NCBI RefSeq assembly: GCF_003609995.1
Contig: NZ_AP018786.1
Location: 1 to 64,000 of the forward strand
DNA: 64,000 nt
DNA from: Sutterella megalosphaeroides
Lineage (GTDB): Bacteria; Pseudomonadota; Gammaproteobacteria; Burkholderiales; Burkholderiaceae_F
Reading direction: 5' to 3'
How positions within the stretch are numbered: position 1 is the stretch's first letter; each line of letters begins with the position of its first letter. Shown here in pieces: positions 45,565 through 55,213 of the stretch. The notes under the pieces were generated by a model, which was not told where the DNA came from, did not search any database, and saw only the letters and a list, made by a program, of their open reading frames with translations. The position numbers and the translations under genes were made by a program.

Positions 45565-46473
45565 TCAATCGGCGTTCTTCTTCAACATCGGGAAGCCGAG
45601 GCGTTCGCGCGAATCGTAGTAGCTCTGGGCCACCGAACGGGAAATATTGCGGATACGGGCGATGTAGGCCGCGCGTTCCGTCACGGAGATGGCGCCGTGC
45701 GCGTCGAGGAGGTTGAACGTGTGGCCGGCCTTCAACACCATTTCGTAAGCGGGAAGCGCGAGGTTGAGGTCCATCAGGCGCTTGGCTTCGCTTTCGAAGT
45801 AGTCGAACTGCTGCAGAAGCTTCGTGCAGTCGCTCGCTTCGAAGTTGTAGTGCGACTGTTCGACTTCGTTCTGGTGGAAGACGTCCCCGTACGTGAGCAC
45901 GCGATCGGTCCCGTCGGGATCCTTCCACGTCGTGTAGACGAGGTCGAACACGTTGTCGCAGTTCTGCAGGTACATCGTGAGGCGTTCGAGCCCGTACGTG
46001 ATTTCACCCGTGATGGGCTTGCATTCGAGGCCGCCCACCTGCTGGAAGTACGTGAACTGCGTCACTTCCATGCCGTTCATCCAGACTTCCCAGCCGAGAC
46101 CCCAGGCGCCGAGCGTCGGGTTTTCCCAGTTGTCTTCGACGAAGCGAATGTCGTTCACTTCCGTGTCGATGCCGAGCGCGCGGAGCGACCCCAAGTACAG
46201 GTCGACGATGTTCGTGGGAGCGGGCTTGAGCACGACCTGGTACTGGTGGTGCTGATGGAGACGGTTCGGATTTTCGCCGTAACGGGCATCCTTCGGACGA
46301 CGCGAGGGTTGCACGTAGGCCGCGCGCCACGGTTCGGGACCGAGAGCACGCAAAAACGTCGCCGTGTGCGACGTGCCGGCACCGACTTCCAAGTCGATCG
46401 GCTGCAGGAGCGCGCAGCCCTGACGGTTCCAATATTCCTGCAGGCGCAGGATGACTTCCTGAAAGGTGATCAT
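45565..46473 (-). CDS. glyQ: Glycine-tRNA ligase alpha subunit
   Basis: 302 aa class II catalytic subunit. [22 protein letters not shown] at the N-terminus, [49 protein letters not shown] spread over about 57-84, and [11 protein letters not shown] near motif 3 are all conserved. Operon with glyS; the 147 bp upstream (46474-46620) separate it from lnt on the same strand and should carry its promoter. Confidence 0.98.
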   Translation of the reverse strand: MITFQEVILRLQEYWNRQGCALLQPIDLEVGAGTSHTATFLRALGPEPWRAAYVQPSRRPKDARYGENPNRLHQHHQYQVVLKPAPTNIVDLYLGSLRALGIDTEVNDIRFVEDNWENPTLGAWGLGWEVWMNGMEVTQFTYFQQVGGLECKPITGEITYGLERLTMYLQNCDNVFDLVYTTWKDPDGTDRVLTYGDVFHQNEVEQSHYNFEASDCTKLLQQFDYFESEAKRLMDLNLALPAYEMVLKAGHTFNLLDAHGAISVTERAAYIARIRNISRSVAQSYYDSRERLGFPMLKKNAD

Positions 46474-46620
46474 TCTTTGTTACGCCCCGCGAACGGCGGG
46501 CGCCTTTGAAAGGTGAATCGACCCCGGGGCGGTCCGGGAGCGGGCCGGTCGGGTGCGTCTTGCGCCCGCACCCGATGAGGCACCGGCGGCTGAATAGTCG
46601 ATTTTATCGCGTATTGGCTT

Positions 46621-48189
46621 TCAAAGACGACCGAAGGACGTCGCCGCACCGCGACGACGATACGGGAAGAACCCCGAGACGAGAAGAAGTGCCGCAACGA
46701 GAAGCGCGGGCAGGTCCCCGAAGGCGAGATAAGGCGTGGGGACGCCCGTTGCCGAGGCGACCGTCACCGTGCGCGCGTCGCGCCCCGAGCGGGCGAGCGT
46801 TTCGACGACGTTGCCGCGCGCGTCAAGCACGGCGGAGAGGCCGTTATTGTTGACGGAGACGAGGGGGCGCGCCGCCTCCATGGCACGCAGCCGGCTCATC
46901 GCCAGGTGCTGCGGAATGACGTACGGGGAGAACCACCCGAGGTTCGAGGTGACGAGAAGCAGGTCGGGGACGTCCGTCGCCCAGCTTTCGAGCACGGCGC
47001 CGTCGACGTTTTCGTAGCAAATGAGAACGCCTACGCTCGGCCCCTGCGGGCCCCACGGACGGTTCGGACGCTGATCCCAGCCGCCTTCGGCCAAGTCGGA
47101 AAGCGGAATCCCGAGACGCTCCACGAACCAGCGGAAGCCGGGCGGCACGTATTCGCCGAAGGGAACGAGCCGCCGCTTGTCGACGTAGGCGTTGACGCCT
47201 GTTGCGTCTCCGAAAAACGCCGTGTTGGCGTAGCCCTCCGGAGTCTTCCTAAAGCCGTTGAAGAGAACGGGTGCGCCCGCAACGTCGAGGAGCTGCCCGA
47301 GCGCTTCGGCGCCCGAGCGATTCAAGCGTTCGACGGGGGTCGTGATCATGCCTTCGGGCGTCACGACGAGGCGCAGGTTCCCGCCGTCCGCGCTCTCGGG
47401 CCAGGGAGCCGCCGCCTGCGCCGCAACGCCGGCGATGCGCTCGCCCGTGTCGGCCCGCGTAAAGACGTCGACGATCGGCAAGTCGGCCTGCAAAAGGCGA
47501 AGAGTTACGGTTTCGCCCGGCTTCGACCAGTCGTACCCGTGCGAGAGCGACCCCGCACCGACGAGAAGCACGAGGACCGCCGCCGCGCCGAGGGCGCGTT
47601 GCGCGTCGCCCGAGCGGGAACGCGCGAGGGCGCGTCGCAGCGCGACGTCCCCAAGAAGCGCGAGCGCGGCGCCGCCGAGCAAAATCGCAAGCGTCACGGC
47701 GGATGCGCCCCCGAGGGGCGCCCAGCCCGCCCAAGGAAGGTCGGGCGCGATTTCGGCGGGCGTCAGCCATCCGAAATGGACGAGCCCCGGCCCCCGCACC
47801 CATTCGGCCAGAGTCCACGCACCCGTCAGGGAAGCGAGGCGCCCCGTGCCCGGTCGCGTCGTTCGCACGACGAGGCCCGCGGCCGCGGCCGTAAAGGCCG
47901 AACACACGAGGGCGAGCAACACCACGCCGACGCAAGCGGCAACGACGGGCACGTGCCCGTGCTCCGTCATCGAATTCGCGGTCCAGGCAAGGCCCGGCGC
48001 AAACCACCCGAGCCCGAACGCGAACTGCGAAACGAGCGCCCGGCGTGCGCCGACGGCAGCGAGCCCCGTAAGGCCGAGTTGCAGGGCGAGTCCCGCAAGC
48101 CCCGCCCACCACCAGGCGAGCGGCTCGAAAGCGCTCGAAAAGGCCGCTCCGCACGGGAGCGAAAGAAGGATCGTCGCAGCCGCCCGCAT
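46621..48189 (-). CDS. lnt: Apolipoprotein N-acyltransferase Lnt
   Basis: 522 aa inner-membrane enzyme that adds the third acyl chain to lipoproteins such as Pal. Six to eight hydrophobic helices fill about 5-210 and a final one lies at about 490-510. The periplasmic nitrilase domain carries the Glu-Lys-Cys triad: Glu in VVTPEGMI, Lys in YVDKRRLVPFGEYVP, Cys in GVLICYENVDG. The usual PETA/PESA around the Glu is PEGM here. Follows corC by 13 bp in the miaB-phoH-ybeY-corC-lnt series. Confidence 0.94.
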   Translation of the reverse strand: MRAAATILLSLPCGAAFSSAFEPLAWWWAGLAGLALQLGLTGLAAVGARRALVSQFAFGLGWFAPGLAWTANSMTEHGHVPVVAACVGVVLLALVCSAFTAAAAGLVVRTTRPGTGRLASLTGAWTLAEWVRGPGLVHFGWLTPAEIAPDLPWAGWAPLGGASAVTLAILLGGAALALLGDVALRRALARSRSGDAQRALGAAAVLVLLVGAGSLSHGYDWSKPGETVTLRLLQADLPIVDVFTRADTGERIAGVAAQAAAPWPESADGGNLRLVVTPEGMITTPVERLNRSGAEALGQLLDVAGAPVLFNGFRKTPEGYANTAFFGDATGVNAYVDKRRLVPFGEYVPPGFRWFVERLGIPLSDLAEGGWDQRPNRPWGPQGPSVGVLICYENVDGAVLESWATDVPDLLLVTSNLGWFSPYVIPQHLAMSRLRAMEAARPLVSVNNNGLSAVLDARGNVVETLARSGRDARTVTVASATGVPTPYLAFGDLPALLVAALLLVSGFFPYRRRGAATSFGRL

Positions 48190-48202
48190 GCCGAAATCCC
48201 CG

Positions 48203-49039
48203 TCAGAGGGCGGGAAGCTTTTCGACGTGCAGCAGGACCACCTGCCGCTGATCGGCGCGAACGATGCGGAAACGGAACCCCCGCTCGACGATTTCTTCGT
48301 CGGCGTGCGGGACGTGCTCGAACCGGTCCGTCACGAGGCCGCCGATCGTTTCGCAGTAGTCGTCCGACAGGTCGGAGGCGAAGAATTCGTTGAACTGCTC
48401 GATGGGCGTCAACGCCTTCACGCGCCAGCCGCTCCCGTCGGGAACGATGTTGGCGCCCTTATCCTCGCGGTCGAATTCGTCGGAGATGTCGCCCACGATG
48501 AGTTCGAGCACGTCTTCGATCGTGATGAGCCCCGAGACGCTCCCGAACTCGTCGATGACGAGCGCCATGTGGCTGCGCGTCTCGCGGAAGTCCCTGAGGA
48601 GGACGTTCACGGGCTGGCTCTCCGGAATGAAGCGGGAGGGGCGCAGGCACGCCCGCACGTCGGTCTTCGGATCGACGAGGAGCTTCAAGAGGTCCTTCGC
48701 GTGAAGAATCCCCGTGACGTTGTCGAGGTCGCCCTCGTAGGCGGGAAAGCGGGAGTGCCCCGAACGAATGACCGTCTGCAGCCAGACGGAGGGATCGTCG
48801 GCCACGTCCACGCCGAAAACCTGAGAGCGCGGGACCATGATGTCGTGCGCGCGCAATTCGGAAACGTTGAGGGCGCCTTCCATCATGGAGAGCGTGTCCT
48901 CGTCGACGAGACCGTGGTGGCAGGCTTCGCGCAGCGTCTGTCGGAGCGCGGCGCGGTCGTTCACCTCATCGTCGTGGAATGCGGCCGCCAGGCGGTCGAA
49001 AAAACTTCGGGGCTTGGTACTGGGGGGTTCGTTCGACAT
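48203..49039 (-). CDS. corC: CorC/HlyC family CBS-domain protein
   Basis: 278 aa soluble protein. Two CBS domains (about 60-190) include HDIMVPRSQVFGVDV, SRFPAYEGDLDNVTGILHAKDLL and ALVIDEFGSVSGLITIEDVLELIVGDI. A C-terminal CorC_HlyC transporter-associated domain follows (about 205-278). Reported roles are Mg2+/Co2+ resistance or efflux. It has no DUF21 membrane part. Located between ybeY and lnt as in E. coli. Confidence 0.94.
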   Translation of the reverse strand: MSNEPPSTKPRSFFDRLAAAFHDDEVNDRAALRQTLREACHHGLVDEDTLSMMEGALNVSELRAHDIMVPRSQVFGVDVADDPSVWLQTVIRSGHSRFPAYEGDLDNVTGILHAKDLLKLLVDPKTDVRACLRPSRFIPESQPVNVLLRDFRETRSHMALVIDEFGSVSGLITIEDVLELIVGDISDEFDREDKGANIVPDGSGWRVKALTPIEQFNEFFASDLSDDYCETIGGLVTDRFEHVPHADEEIVERGFRFRIVRADQRQVVLLHVEKLPAL

Positions 49040-49042
49040 GAA

Positions 49043-49082
49043 GAAAAAAGAAAAGGTCGGGACCCCCTAGGATACACCGACC
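49043..49082 (-). terminator. Terminator-like hairpin between ybeY and corC
   Basis: Minus strand: GGTCGG / CCGACC stem (49082-49077 and 49060-49055) around a 16-nt loop, then a T-rich run TTTTCTTTTTT. It may attenuate the miaB operon before corC-lnt. Confidence 0.5.
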
Positions 49083-49089
49083 CGACCGA

Positions 49090-49554
49090 TCAATCGTGAA
49101 CCATCCCCTCGCGATCGCTGTAGGGATTCGGGAAGCCGAGACCCGTGAGGATCTCCGTTTCCCGGGCCTCCATTTCCTCGGCCTCTTCTTCGTTCAAATG
49201 ATCGTACCCGTGGGCGTGCAGAACGCCGTGCACGATCAGGTGCGCGAGGTGCTCTTCGAACGTTTTGTTCTGCTCGCGGGCCTGACGCTGCAGCACCGGC
49301 ACGCAAATGATGATGTCGGCCTCGGCGCAGGGCTCGTGCATGTAGTCGAAGGTGAGAACGTTCGTCGCGTAGTCCTTGTGGCGGTACCGGGCGTTGAGTT
49401 CTCGCCCTTCCGCTTCGTCGACGAAGCGAAGCGTGAACGAGGAGTTACGCTCGAGCGCCGCTCGAATCCAACGTTCGATCTTCGCGCGGCAGGGCAATTC
49501 CTTCTTGTAAAGCCACGCCTGCTGCACGATCAACTGGAGGAGGAGTTCGTCCAT
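49090..49554 (-). CDS. ybeY: Endoribonuclease YbeY
   Basis: 154 aa. The zinc motif HGVLHAHGYDH (about 117-127) is the family hallmark, preceded by DYATNVLTFDY. YbeY takes part in 16S rRNA 3' maturation and ribosome quality control. ATG 49554 gives the family length; the frame extends 27 codons into phoH. Confidence 0.95.
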   Translation of the reverse strand: MDELLLQLIVQQAWLYKKELPCRAKIERWIRAALERNSSFTLRFVDEAEGRELNARYRHKDYATNVLTFDYMHEPCAEADIIICVPVLQRQAREQNKTFEEHLAHLIVHGVLHAHGYDHLNEEEAEEMEARETEILTGLGFPNPYSDREGMVHD

Positions 49555-49564
49555 GATTTTCTCC

Positions 49565-50551
49565 TTATCGGTCCCGGCGAGACGCTTCGTCGGTCTCGCC
49601 CGCCCGTTCGTAGGCTTCGACGATGCGCGCCACAAGCGGATGACGCACGACGTCGCCCGCGTTGAAACGCGTGATGGCGATGCCGCGCACGTTTTCCAAA
49701 ATCTTCGCCGCGTGTTTCAACCCGCTCGGCACGCCCTTCGGCAGGTCGACCTGCGTGACGTCGCCCGTAATGACGGCGCGCGACCCGAAGCCGATGCGGG
49801 TGAGGAACATCTTCATCTGCTCGGGCGTCGTGTTCTGCGCTTCGTCGAGAATCACGAAGGCGTTGTTGAGCGTGCGCCCGCGCATGTACGCAAGCGGCGC
49901 GACCTCGATCGACTGGCGCTCCATGAGACGCTGCGACTTTTCGAACCCCATCAGGTCGAAAAGCGCGTCGTAGAGCGGACGCAGATAGGGGTCGACCTTC
50001 TGCGTGAGGTCCCCGGGCAGGAACCCGAGGCGTTCGCCCGCTTCGACGGCCGGGCGCGTCAATACGATGCGCTCGACCGTGCCGCGCTCGAACGCGTCGA
50101 CCGCAGCCGCGACGGCGAGGTACGTTTTCCCCGTCCCCGCGGGCCCGATCCCGAACGAAATGTCGTGGGAAAGAATCGCCTTCAGGTACGCGCGCTGATT
50201 GGGGGTGCGCCCCTGAAGATCGCGGCGGCGCGTCTTCAGTTCGACTTCAAAGGGCGCTTCGTCGCTCTTTCCAGCTCGGAACCGATCGTCTTCGCCGACG
50301 AAAAACCACTGAATGTCGTCGGCCGTGAGCGCTTCGCCCGTATGTACGATGCGCGCCGCGAGCGTCTCGAGAGCCGAGACGGCGCGGCGCGCCGCCTCAA
50401 GTTCCCCGGTCACCGTAAAGACGGCCCCGCGACGGCGAATCGAAACGCCGAGAATCGTGGCCATCTGTCGGATGTTGTCGTCGAGCGGGCCGCACAAATT
50501 GGCGAGCACCGTGCTGCCGACGTCCGTTGAAAAAGTGAGGCGTTCGGTCAT
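49565..50551 (-). CDS. phoH: PhoH-like ATPase (YbeZ)
   Basis: 328 aa. N-terminal extension, then a P-loop ATPase: Walker A GPAGTGKTYLA (about 138-148), RPAVEAGERLGFLPGDL, Walker B FVILDEAQNTT (about 227-237), and motif GDVTQVDLP. The family is linked to RNA metabolism, usually beside YbeY. The start overlaps the miaB stop (TGATG), so translation is coupled. Confidence 0.95.
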   Translation of the reverse strand: MTERLTFSTDVGSTVLANLCGPLDDNIRQMATILGVSIRRRGAVFTVTGELEAARRAVSALETLAARIVHTGEALTADDIQWFFVGEDDRFRAGKSDEAPFEVELKTRRRDLQGRTPNQRAYLKAILSHDISFGIGPAGTGKTYLAVAAAVDAFERGTVERIVLTRPAVEAGERLGFLPGDLTQKVDPYLRPLYDALFDLMGFEKSQRLMERQSIEVAPLAYMRGRTLNNAFVILDEAQNTTPEQMKMFLTRIGFGSRAVITGDVTQVDLPKGVPSGLKHAAKILENVRGIAITRFNAGDVVRHPLVARIVEAYERAGETDEASRRDR

Positions 50552-51885
50552 CAGTCCTCCTGAACGAGCTCCCCGCCGAGCGAGTGGGGATAGACCTCGG
50601 TTATCCGCACGGTCACCATCCGGTTGATCAACTCGGGCGAACCCGGGAAGTTGACGATGCGGTTGTTGTCGGTTCGGGCCATCAGATAGCCTTCGCCGCG
50701 GCGCGCGGGCCCGAGCACCAACACGCGCTCGAGGTTGCCGAGCATGCTTTCGCTGATGCGCTGCGCGTGCGCGTCGATCGCGGCCTGAAGGCGCTGCAGA
50801 CGCTCGATCTTCACTTCGTAAGGCGTATCGTCGGGAAGTCGCGCGGCGGGCGTGCCCGGGCGCGGGCTGAAGACGAAGCTGAAGCTCGCATCGAAACCCA
50901 CGTCTTCGACGAGCTTCATCGTTTCTTCGAAATCCTCGGCCGTTTCGCCGGGGAAGCCCACGATGATGTCGGTGGCGATCGAAATGCCGGGGCGGGCCTT
51001 CTTGAGGCGTCGCACGATCGACTTGTATTCAAGCGCCGTGTAGCCGCGCTTCATGGCGGCGAGCACGCGGTCCGACCCCGACTGCACGGGCAGATGCACG
51101 TGGCTCACGAGCTTCGGATTGCGTTCGTAGCAATCGATGATGCGTTGCGTGAATTCGCGCGGATGGCTCGTCGTGTAGCGAATGCGTTCGATCCCGTCGA
51201 TCTGGCCGACGTAGTCGAGCAAAAGCGCGAAGTCCGCCGTGTCGCCCTCGGGCGTCACGCCGCGGTAGGCGTTCACGTTCTGCCCGAGAAGCGTCACTTC
51301 CTTCACGCCCTGATCGGCGAGTTGGGCGATTTCAACCAAGACGTCCACGAGCGGGCGCGAAATCTCCTCGCCGCGGGTGTAGGGCACCACGCAGTAGGAG
51401 CAGTACTTGGAGCACCCTTCCATGATGGACACGAACGCCGTGGCACCGTGCGCTTCGGGCGTGGGCAGATGGTCGAACTTCTCGATTTCGGGGAAGCTCA
51501 CGTCGACCTGGGCGCGACCCGTACGGGTGCGCTCGTCGAGGAGTTCGGGGACGCGGTGGAGCGTCTGCGGCCCGAAAACGACGTCGACCCAGGGGGCGCG
51601 CTTCAGAATGTTCTCGCCTTCCTGGCTCGCCACGCAGCCGCCCACGGCGATGCGCATCTCGGGGCGCTCTTTCTTCACTTCGCGGATGCGGCCGAGGTCG
51701 GAGAAGACCTTTTCCTGAGCCTTTTCGCGGATCGAGCAGGTGTTGATCACGACGAGGTCGGCCTCTTCGAGGTTTTCGGTACGTTCGTACGACTGAGCGT
51801 CGCGAAGCAGATCCGAGAGACGGCCGGTGTCGTAGTCGTTCATCTGGCAGCCGAAGCTGCGCATGTACAGTTTTTTCGCTGGCAC
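50551..51885 (-). CDS. miaB: tRNA-2-methylthio-N6-dimethylallyladenosine synthase MiaB
   Basis: 444 aa radical-SAM methylthiotransferase acting on i6A37. N-terminal auxiliary-cluster cysteines in FGCQMND, NTCSIRE and GGCVASQ; radical-SAM cluster CSKYCSYC (about 155-162); C-terminal TRAM domain ending in [14 protein letters not shown]. First gene of the miaB-phoH-ybeY-corC-lnt series. tRNA-Met and its terminator lie directly upstream. Confidence 0.97.
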   Translation of the reverse strand: MPAKKLYMRSFGCQMNDYDTGRLSDLLRDAQSYERTENLEEADLVVINTCSIREKAQEKVFSDLGRIREVKKERPEMRIAVGGCVASQEGENILKRAPWVDVVFGPQTLHRVPELLDERTRTGRAQVDVSFPEIEKFDHLPTPEAHGATAFVSIMEGCSKYCSYCVVPYTRGEEISRPLVDVLVEIAQLADQGVKEVTLLGQNVNAYRGVTPEGDTADFALLLDYVGQIDGIERIRYTTSHPREFTQRIIDCYERNPKLVSHVHLPVQSGSDRVLAAMKRGYTALEYKSIVRRLKKARPGISIATDIIVGFPGETAEDFEETMKLVEDVGFDASFSFVFSPRPGTPAARLPDDTPYEVKIERLQRLQAAIDAHAQRISESMLGNLERVLVLGPARRGEGYLMARTDNNRIVNFPGSPELINRMVTVRITEVYPHSLGGELVQED

Positions 51886-51927
51886 GGTTTATGTCCGGTG
51901 ACGATAAAAAATCAAGACGATGCTAAC

Positions 51928-51959
51928 AAAAAAGCCCCGCCTTACGGCAGGGCTTTTTT
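51928..51959 (-). terminator. Terminator of tRNA-Met
   Basis: Minus strand: AAAAAAGCCC-T-GCC, loop GTAA, GGC-G-GGGC with a following T6 run. One internal mismatch. Confidence 0.85.
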
Positions 51960-51968
51960 GTTGAATTC

Positions 51969-52045
51969 TGGTGGCGCATCACGGACTCGAACCGCGGACA
52001 CAAGGATTATGATTCCTCTGCTCTAACCGACTGAGCTAATGCGCC
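51969..52045 (-). tRNA. tRNA-Met (anticodon CAT), elongator type
   Basis: 77 nt with encoded CCA. Acceptor stem GGCGCAT / ATGCGCC is fully paired at position 1-72, unlike initiator tRNA. Anticodon loop ATCATAA (CAU); T-arm GGTTCGAGTCC. A tRNA-Ile2 (lysidine) identity cannot be excluded from sequence alone. Confidence 0.93.
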
Positions 52046-52058
52046 GTTGAGAAGTCGA

Positions 52059-52087
52059 AGTATGCCCGAGGAAAATGATTCCGTCAA
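52059..52087 (-). promoter_or_regulatory. Sigma70 promoter of tRNA-Met
   Basis: Minus strand: TTGACG (52087-52082), exact 17-bp spacer, CATACT (52064-52059), ending 13 bp before the mature 5' end. Confidence 0.75.
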
Positions 52088-52099
52088 GCAACTGTTACA

Positions 52100-52939
52100 T
52101 TATTTTACATTATGCCAGACCGACCAGAAGTGATGCGTCGGCCCGCACCCGTGTCCGACCGAGAGTTCGCCCGAGTGCCGGATGGCGCCCGTGATGTAGT
52201 CCTTCGCCTCCTTGACGGCGGCGAGCATGTCGCCTCGGACCGCGTAGCGCGCGGCGATGGCCGAGGAGAGCGTGCAGCCCGTACCATGCGTGTTCTTCGT
52301 TTCGATCCGCTCGGCGGGGAACTGCACGACCACGTTGCCACTCAGAAGAAGGTCCGTGGCGTCCTTGCCCGGCACGTGGCCGCCCTTGAGAAGCACCCAA
52401 CCGTCGCGACGGCCCATGAGGCGCCAGAGCGCGCGGGCCGACCCTTCGAGGTCGGCGAGCACTTCGCCTTCGGAGATGCCAAGCAGATCCGCGCATTCGG
52501 GCACGTTGGGCGTGATCAGGTTCGCAAGGGGCAGAAGGCGCGTTTTGAGCGCTTCGACCGCCGCGGGCGCAAGGAGCCGATCCATGCTTTTGGCGACCAT
52601 CACCGGATCGAGCACGACGAAGCCCGGGCGATGCCGCTCGAGCGACTCCGCCACGGCCGCAACGACGCCCGCGTTGCTGAGCATGCCGATCTTAACGGCG
52701 TCGATGCGCACGTCGGCAAAGAGCGTTTCGAGCTGCTCGCGCACGAAGTCGGGCGTCACGTCGAAAATGCCGTCGACCCCCTTCGTGTTTTGCGCCGTCA
52801 AGGCCGTCACCACCCCGCAGGCATAGGTGCCGCAGGCGCTCATCGCCTTGATGTCGGCGAGAAGCCCCGCTCCGCCCGAGGGGTCGACCCCCGCGATGCT
52901 CAGTACGTTGGGGATTCGGTTTTCTGCGCCGTCTGCCAT
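52100..52939 (-). CDS. thiD: Hydroxymethylpyrimidine / phosphomethylpyrimidine kinase ThiD
   Basis: 279 aa ribokinase-fold enzyme of thiamine synthesis. VLSIAGVDPSGGAGLLADIKAM (about 12-33) and the anion-hole/base region NTHGTGCTLSSAIAA (about 219-233) are diagnostic. GGAGGAAC before the ATG supports the start, which lies 40 bp inside the end of waaA in another frame. No other thi genes are nearby. Confidence 0.94.
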   Translation of the reverse strand: MADGAENRIPNVLSIAGVDPSGGAGLLADIKAMSACGTYACGVVTALTAQNTKGVDGIFDVTPDFVREQLETLFADVRIDAVKIGMLSNAGVVAAVAESLERHRPGFVVLDPVMVAKSMDRLLAPAAVEALKTRLLPLANLITPNVPECADLLGISEGEVLADLEGSARALWRLMGRRDGWVLLKGGHVPGKDATDLLLSGNVVVQFPAERIETKNTHGTGCTLSSAIAARYAVRGDMLAAVKEAKDYITGAIRHSGELSVGHGCGPTHHFWSVWHNVK

Positions 52940-54213
52940 AGTTCCTCCAGAATGGTCATCATGCGATCGGTTGCGCCGCCCCAGCGGGCGGCGAAAGCGA
53001 GCGCGGAGCGCCCGGCCGCCGCGCACTCTTCGGGGTTGTCGAGCCACCGCGCAAAGACGTCGAGCGCCTCCTCGGGCGTCGCCACCTGCACCATGGCCCC
53101 TTCAGCCACGCCGTCGCGCACGATTTTGTCGAAATTGAAGATCGACGGTCCCACCACGACGGGCGAGCCCGCCATGGCGGGTTCGATCACGTTCTGCGCG
53201 CCGAAGGGCTCGAACGAGCCGCCCATCGCGGTCATCGAAGCCAGGCCGCAGTAAAAACTCATCTCGCCCATGCTGTCGCCGAGAATCACCTGCACGTCGG
53301 CGGGCACGGTGTGCGCGCCCGCAAGCTTCGAGCGGCGAACGACGCGAAGGCCGGCCGACTTGAGGACGGTCTCGACTTCGTCGAAGCGCTGCGGATGGCG
53401 CGGAACGAGCAACACGAGGCCGCGCTCCGTGAGTTCGGGCCGCTCGACGAGCGCCTTGGCAAAGCGCGCCTCTTCGCCTTCGCGCGTCGACGCGAGAAGG
53501 AGCACCGGACGATCGAGTCGGGAGCGCCAGGCCCGAGCGGCCGCGACCTGCGAAAGGTCGGGCTTGATGTCGAACTTGATGCTCCCCGTCACGGTGATGT
53601 TGGTCGCGCCGAGCGAAGCGAGGCGATCGCGGTCCTCGTCGCTCTGAGCGAGCACCGCCGAGAAGCGCCCGAAAGCGGGCCCCATGACGTCGATCACGCG
53701 CTCGGCCTGGCGGCGCGACTTTTCGCTTTCGCGCGCGTTCGCGAGCACCATGGGAATCCCGAGGCGCGAAGCTTCGTGCATGACATTCGGCCAGACTTCG
53801 GTCTCCATGATGACGCCGAGCGTCGGGCGCGTCTGCCTGAAAAACTTCTCGACGGCGTAAGGCGCGTCGTACGGGAGGTAGCACTGGTGGATGCGCTCGG
53901 GCGCGAGCGCCACGAGCTTCTCGCCCGCTTCGCGGCCCGTGGGCGTCATGTGGGTGAGGAGTACGTCGCACTCGGGCCAGTCGGCGAGCATGCGCTCCAA
54001 GAGCGGCTTCGCCGCGTTAGTTTCGCCCACGCTCACGGCGTGGATCCAAACGCGCGGACGCTCGCCGCGCAGGGGATAGGTCGACCAGGCGAAACGTTCG
54101 TCCCAAAACTCGCTGTAAGCGGGTTGTTTGCGGGAACGCCACGTGAGGTACAGACTCGCCAGCGGGAGCGCCACCATCGTGACGGCACGGTAGAGACCGG
54201 GAGTGAGTTTCAT
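52900..54213 (-). CDS. waaA: 3-deoxy-D-manno-octulosonic acid (Kdo) transferase WaaA
   Basis: 437 aa membrane-anchored GT-B glycosyltransferase that adds Kdo to lipid IVA. One N-terminal hydrophobic helix (about 6-24), HAVSVGETNAAKPLLER with the catalytic Glu, METEVWPN, GSIKFDIKPD and the donor-site EPFGAQNVIEPAMAGSPVVVGP. ATG 54213 precedes the membrane anchor. The last 40 bp overlap thiD. Immediately upstream is waaC (40-bp gap). Confidence 0.95.
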   Translation of the reverse strand: MKLTPGLYRAVTMVALPLASLYLTWRSRKQPAYSEFWDERFAWSTYPLRGERPRVWIHAVSVGETNAAKPLLERMLADWPECDVLLTHMTPTGREAGEKLVALAPERIHQCYLPYDAPYAVEKFFRQTRPTLGVIMETEVWPNVMHEASRLGIPMVLANARESEKSRRQAERVIDVMGPAFGRFSAVLAQSDEDRDRLASLGATNITVTGSIKFDIKPDLSQVAAARAWRSRLDRPVLLLASTREGEEARFAKALVERPELTERGLVLLVPRHPQRFDEVETVLKSAGLRVVRRSKLAGAHTVPADVQVILGDSMGEMSFYCGLASMTAMGGSFEPFGAQNVIEPAMAGSPVVVGPSIFNFDKIVRDGVAEGAMVQVATPEEALDVFARWLDNPEECAAAGRSALAFAARWGGATDRMMTILEELWQTAQKTESPTY

Positions 54214-54253
54214 CTCAAAAAATAATCCATGTTCTTTTTTTCGGACGGGCGCC

Positions 54254-55213
54254 TCAACGCGCGCCCGCGACCGCATCGGCCGCGTCCAGAACCGCTTCGA
54301 CCGTCGGCACTTCGCCGACGCCGCCGAGCGAGAGGCACGGCCCGTCGCCGATGAGGCGCAGGGTCTCGGTCGGGGTCGAAACGAAAATGCCCACGCTCGG
54401 GCGGCCGAGCGCGGCCGCCAGATGCGCGATCCCCGTGTCGACCCCCACCATGAGTCGCGCGCCCGCAAGCACCGCTCCCACGTCGGCAAGCGGCATGCGC
54501 TCGGGAACGAGAGCGCCTTCGATCCGCGCGGCAATGCGTTCGGCACGGAGACGCTCCTCGGGGTTGCCCCAAAAGATCACGCTCCGCATGCCGCGCCGGA
54601 GAAGTTCTTCGCCCAGCCGCACCCAGTGCGCTTCGGGCCAGAGTTTCTCGTCGCGGCTCGTATTGACGGCAAGCGCCGCGTAAGGGCCCGTAACGGGCAG
54701 AGCCACGGCTCGGTCGGCGCGCAACGCGAAGACCGGGTGCTCCTCGTCGATCGCGTAGCCGAACGTTTCGGCCGCGGCGAGTCGATAGCGGCGCACGGCG
54801 CCGAGCGACTCGGGCAAATCGAGTTTTTTGTCGTAAAACCAGCTCGCCAGCGGCTCGCGCACCGTGCGGCGGGTGTAGCCCGTGACGGGCTTGCCCGTCC
54901 AGCGGGCGGCCACGGCCGAGCGCAACAGCCCCTGAATGTCGAGCACCGCATCGTAATCGGCCGCCCGAAGAGCGCTCTTCAGCGCGCCGATTTCTTCGCG
55001 CACGTTCGCGGCGAAGGGCGTGCGGCGCCAGCGGCGAAAGGCCGTTCGATGCACGGTCGAAACGGCGGGCGCGAAGGTCGGAATGTCGCGAAAGCTCTCT
55101 TCCGCGAGCCAATGGATTTCCGCTTCGGGATGGCCCCCCGTCAGGTCGTGCACGAGCGGCAGCGCGTGAATGATGTCGCCCATGGACGAGGTTTTGACGA
55201 TCAGTACTTTCAT
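54254..55213 (-). CDS. waaC: Lipopolysaccharide heptosyltransferase I
   Basis: 319 aa GT-9 enzyme that transfers the first L-glycero-D-manno-heptose to Kdo. N-terminus KVLIVKTSSMGDIIHALPLVHDL is typical, with AVNTSRDEKLWPEAHWVRL in the middle and the donor-site MVGVDTGIAHLAAALGRPSVGIF (about 255-277). Start overlaps the pgi stop in ATGA. Its donor ADP-heptose is made by the divergent hldA-hldD-gmhB-hldC operon. Confidence 0.94.
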   Translation of the reverse strand: MKVLIVKTSSMGDIIHALPLVHDLTGGHPEAEIHWLAEESFRDIPTFAPAVSTVHRTAFRRWRRTPFAANVREEIGALKSALRAADYDAVLDIQGLLRSAVAARWTGKPVTGYTRRTVREPLASWFYDKKLDLPESLGAVRRYRLAAAETFGYAIDEEHPVFALRADRAVALPVTGPYAALAVNTSRDEKLWPEAHWVRLGEELLRRGMRSVIFWGNPEERLRAERIAARIEGALVPERMPLADVGAVLAGARLMVGVDTGIAHLAAALGRPSVGIFVSTPTETLRLIGDGPCLSLGGVGEVPTVEAVLDAADAVAGAR

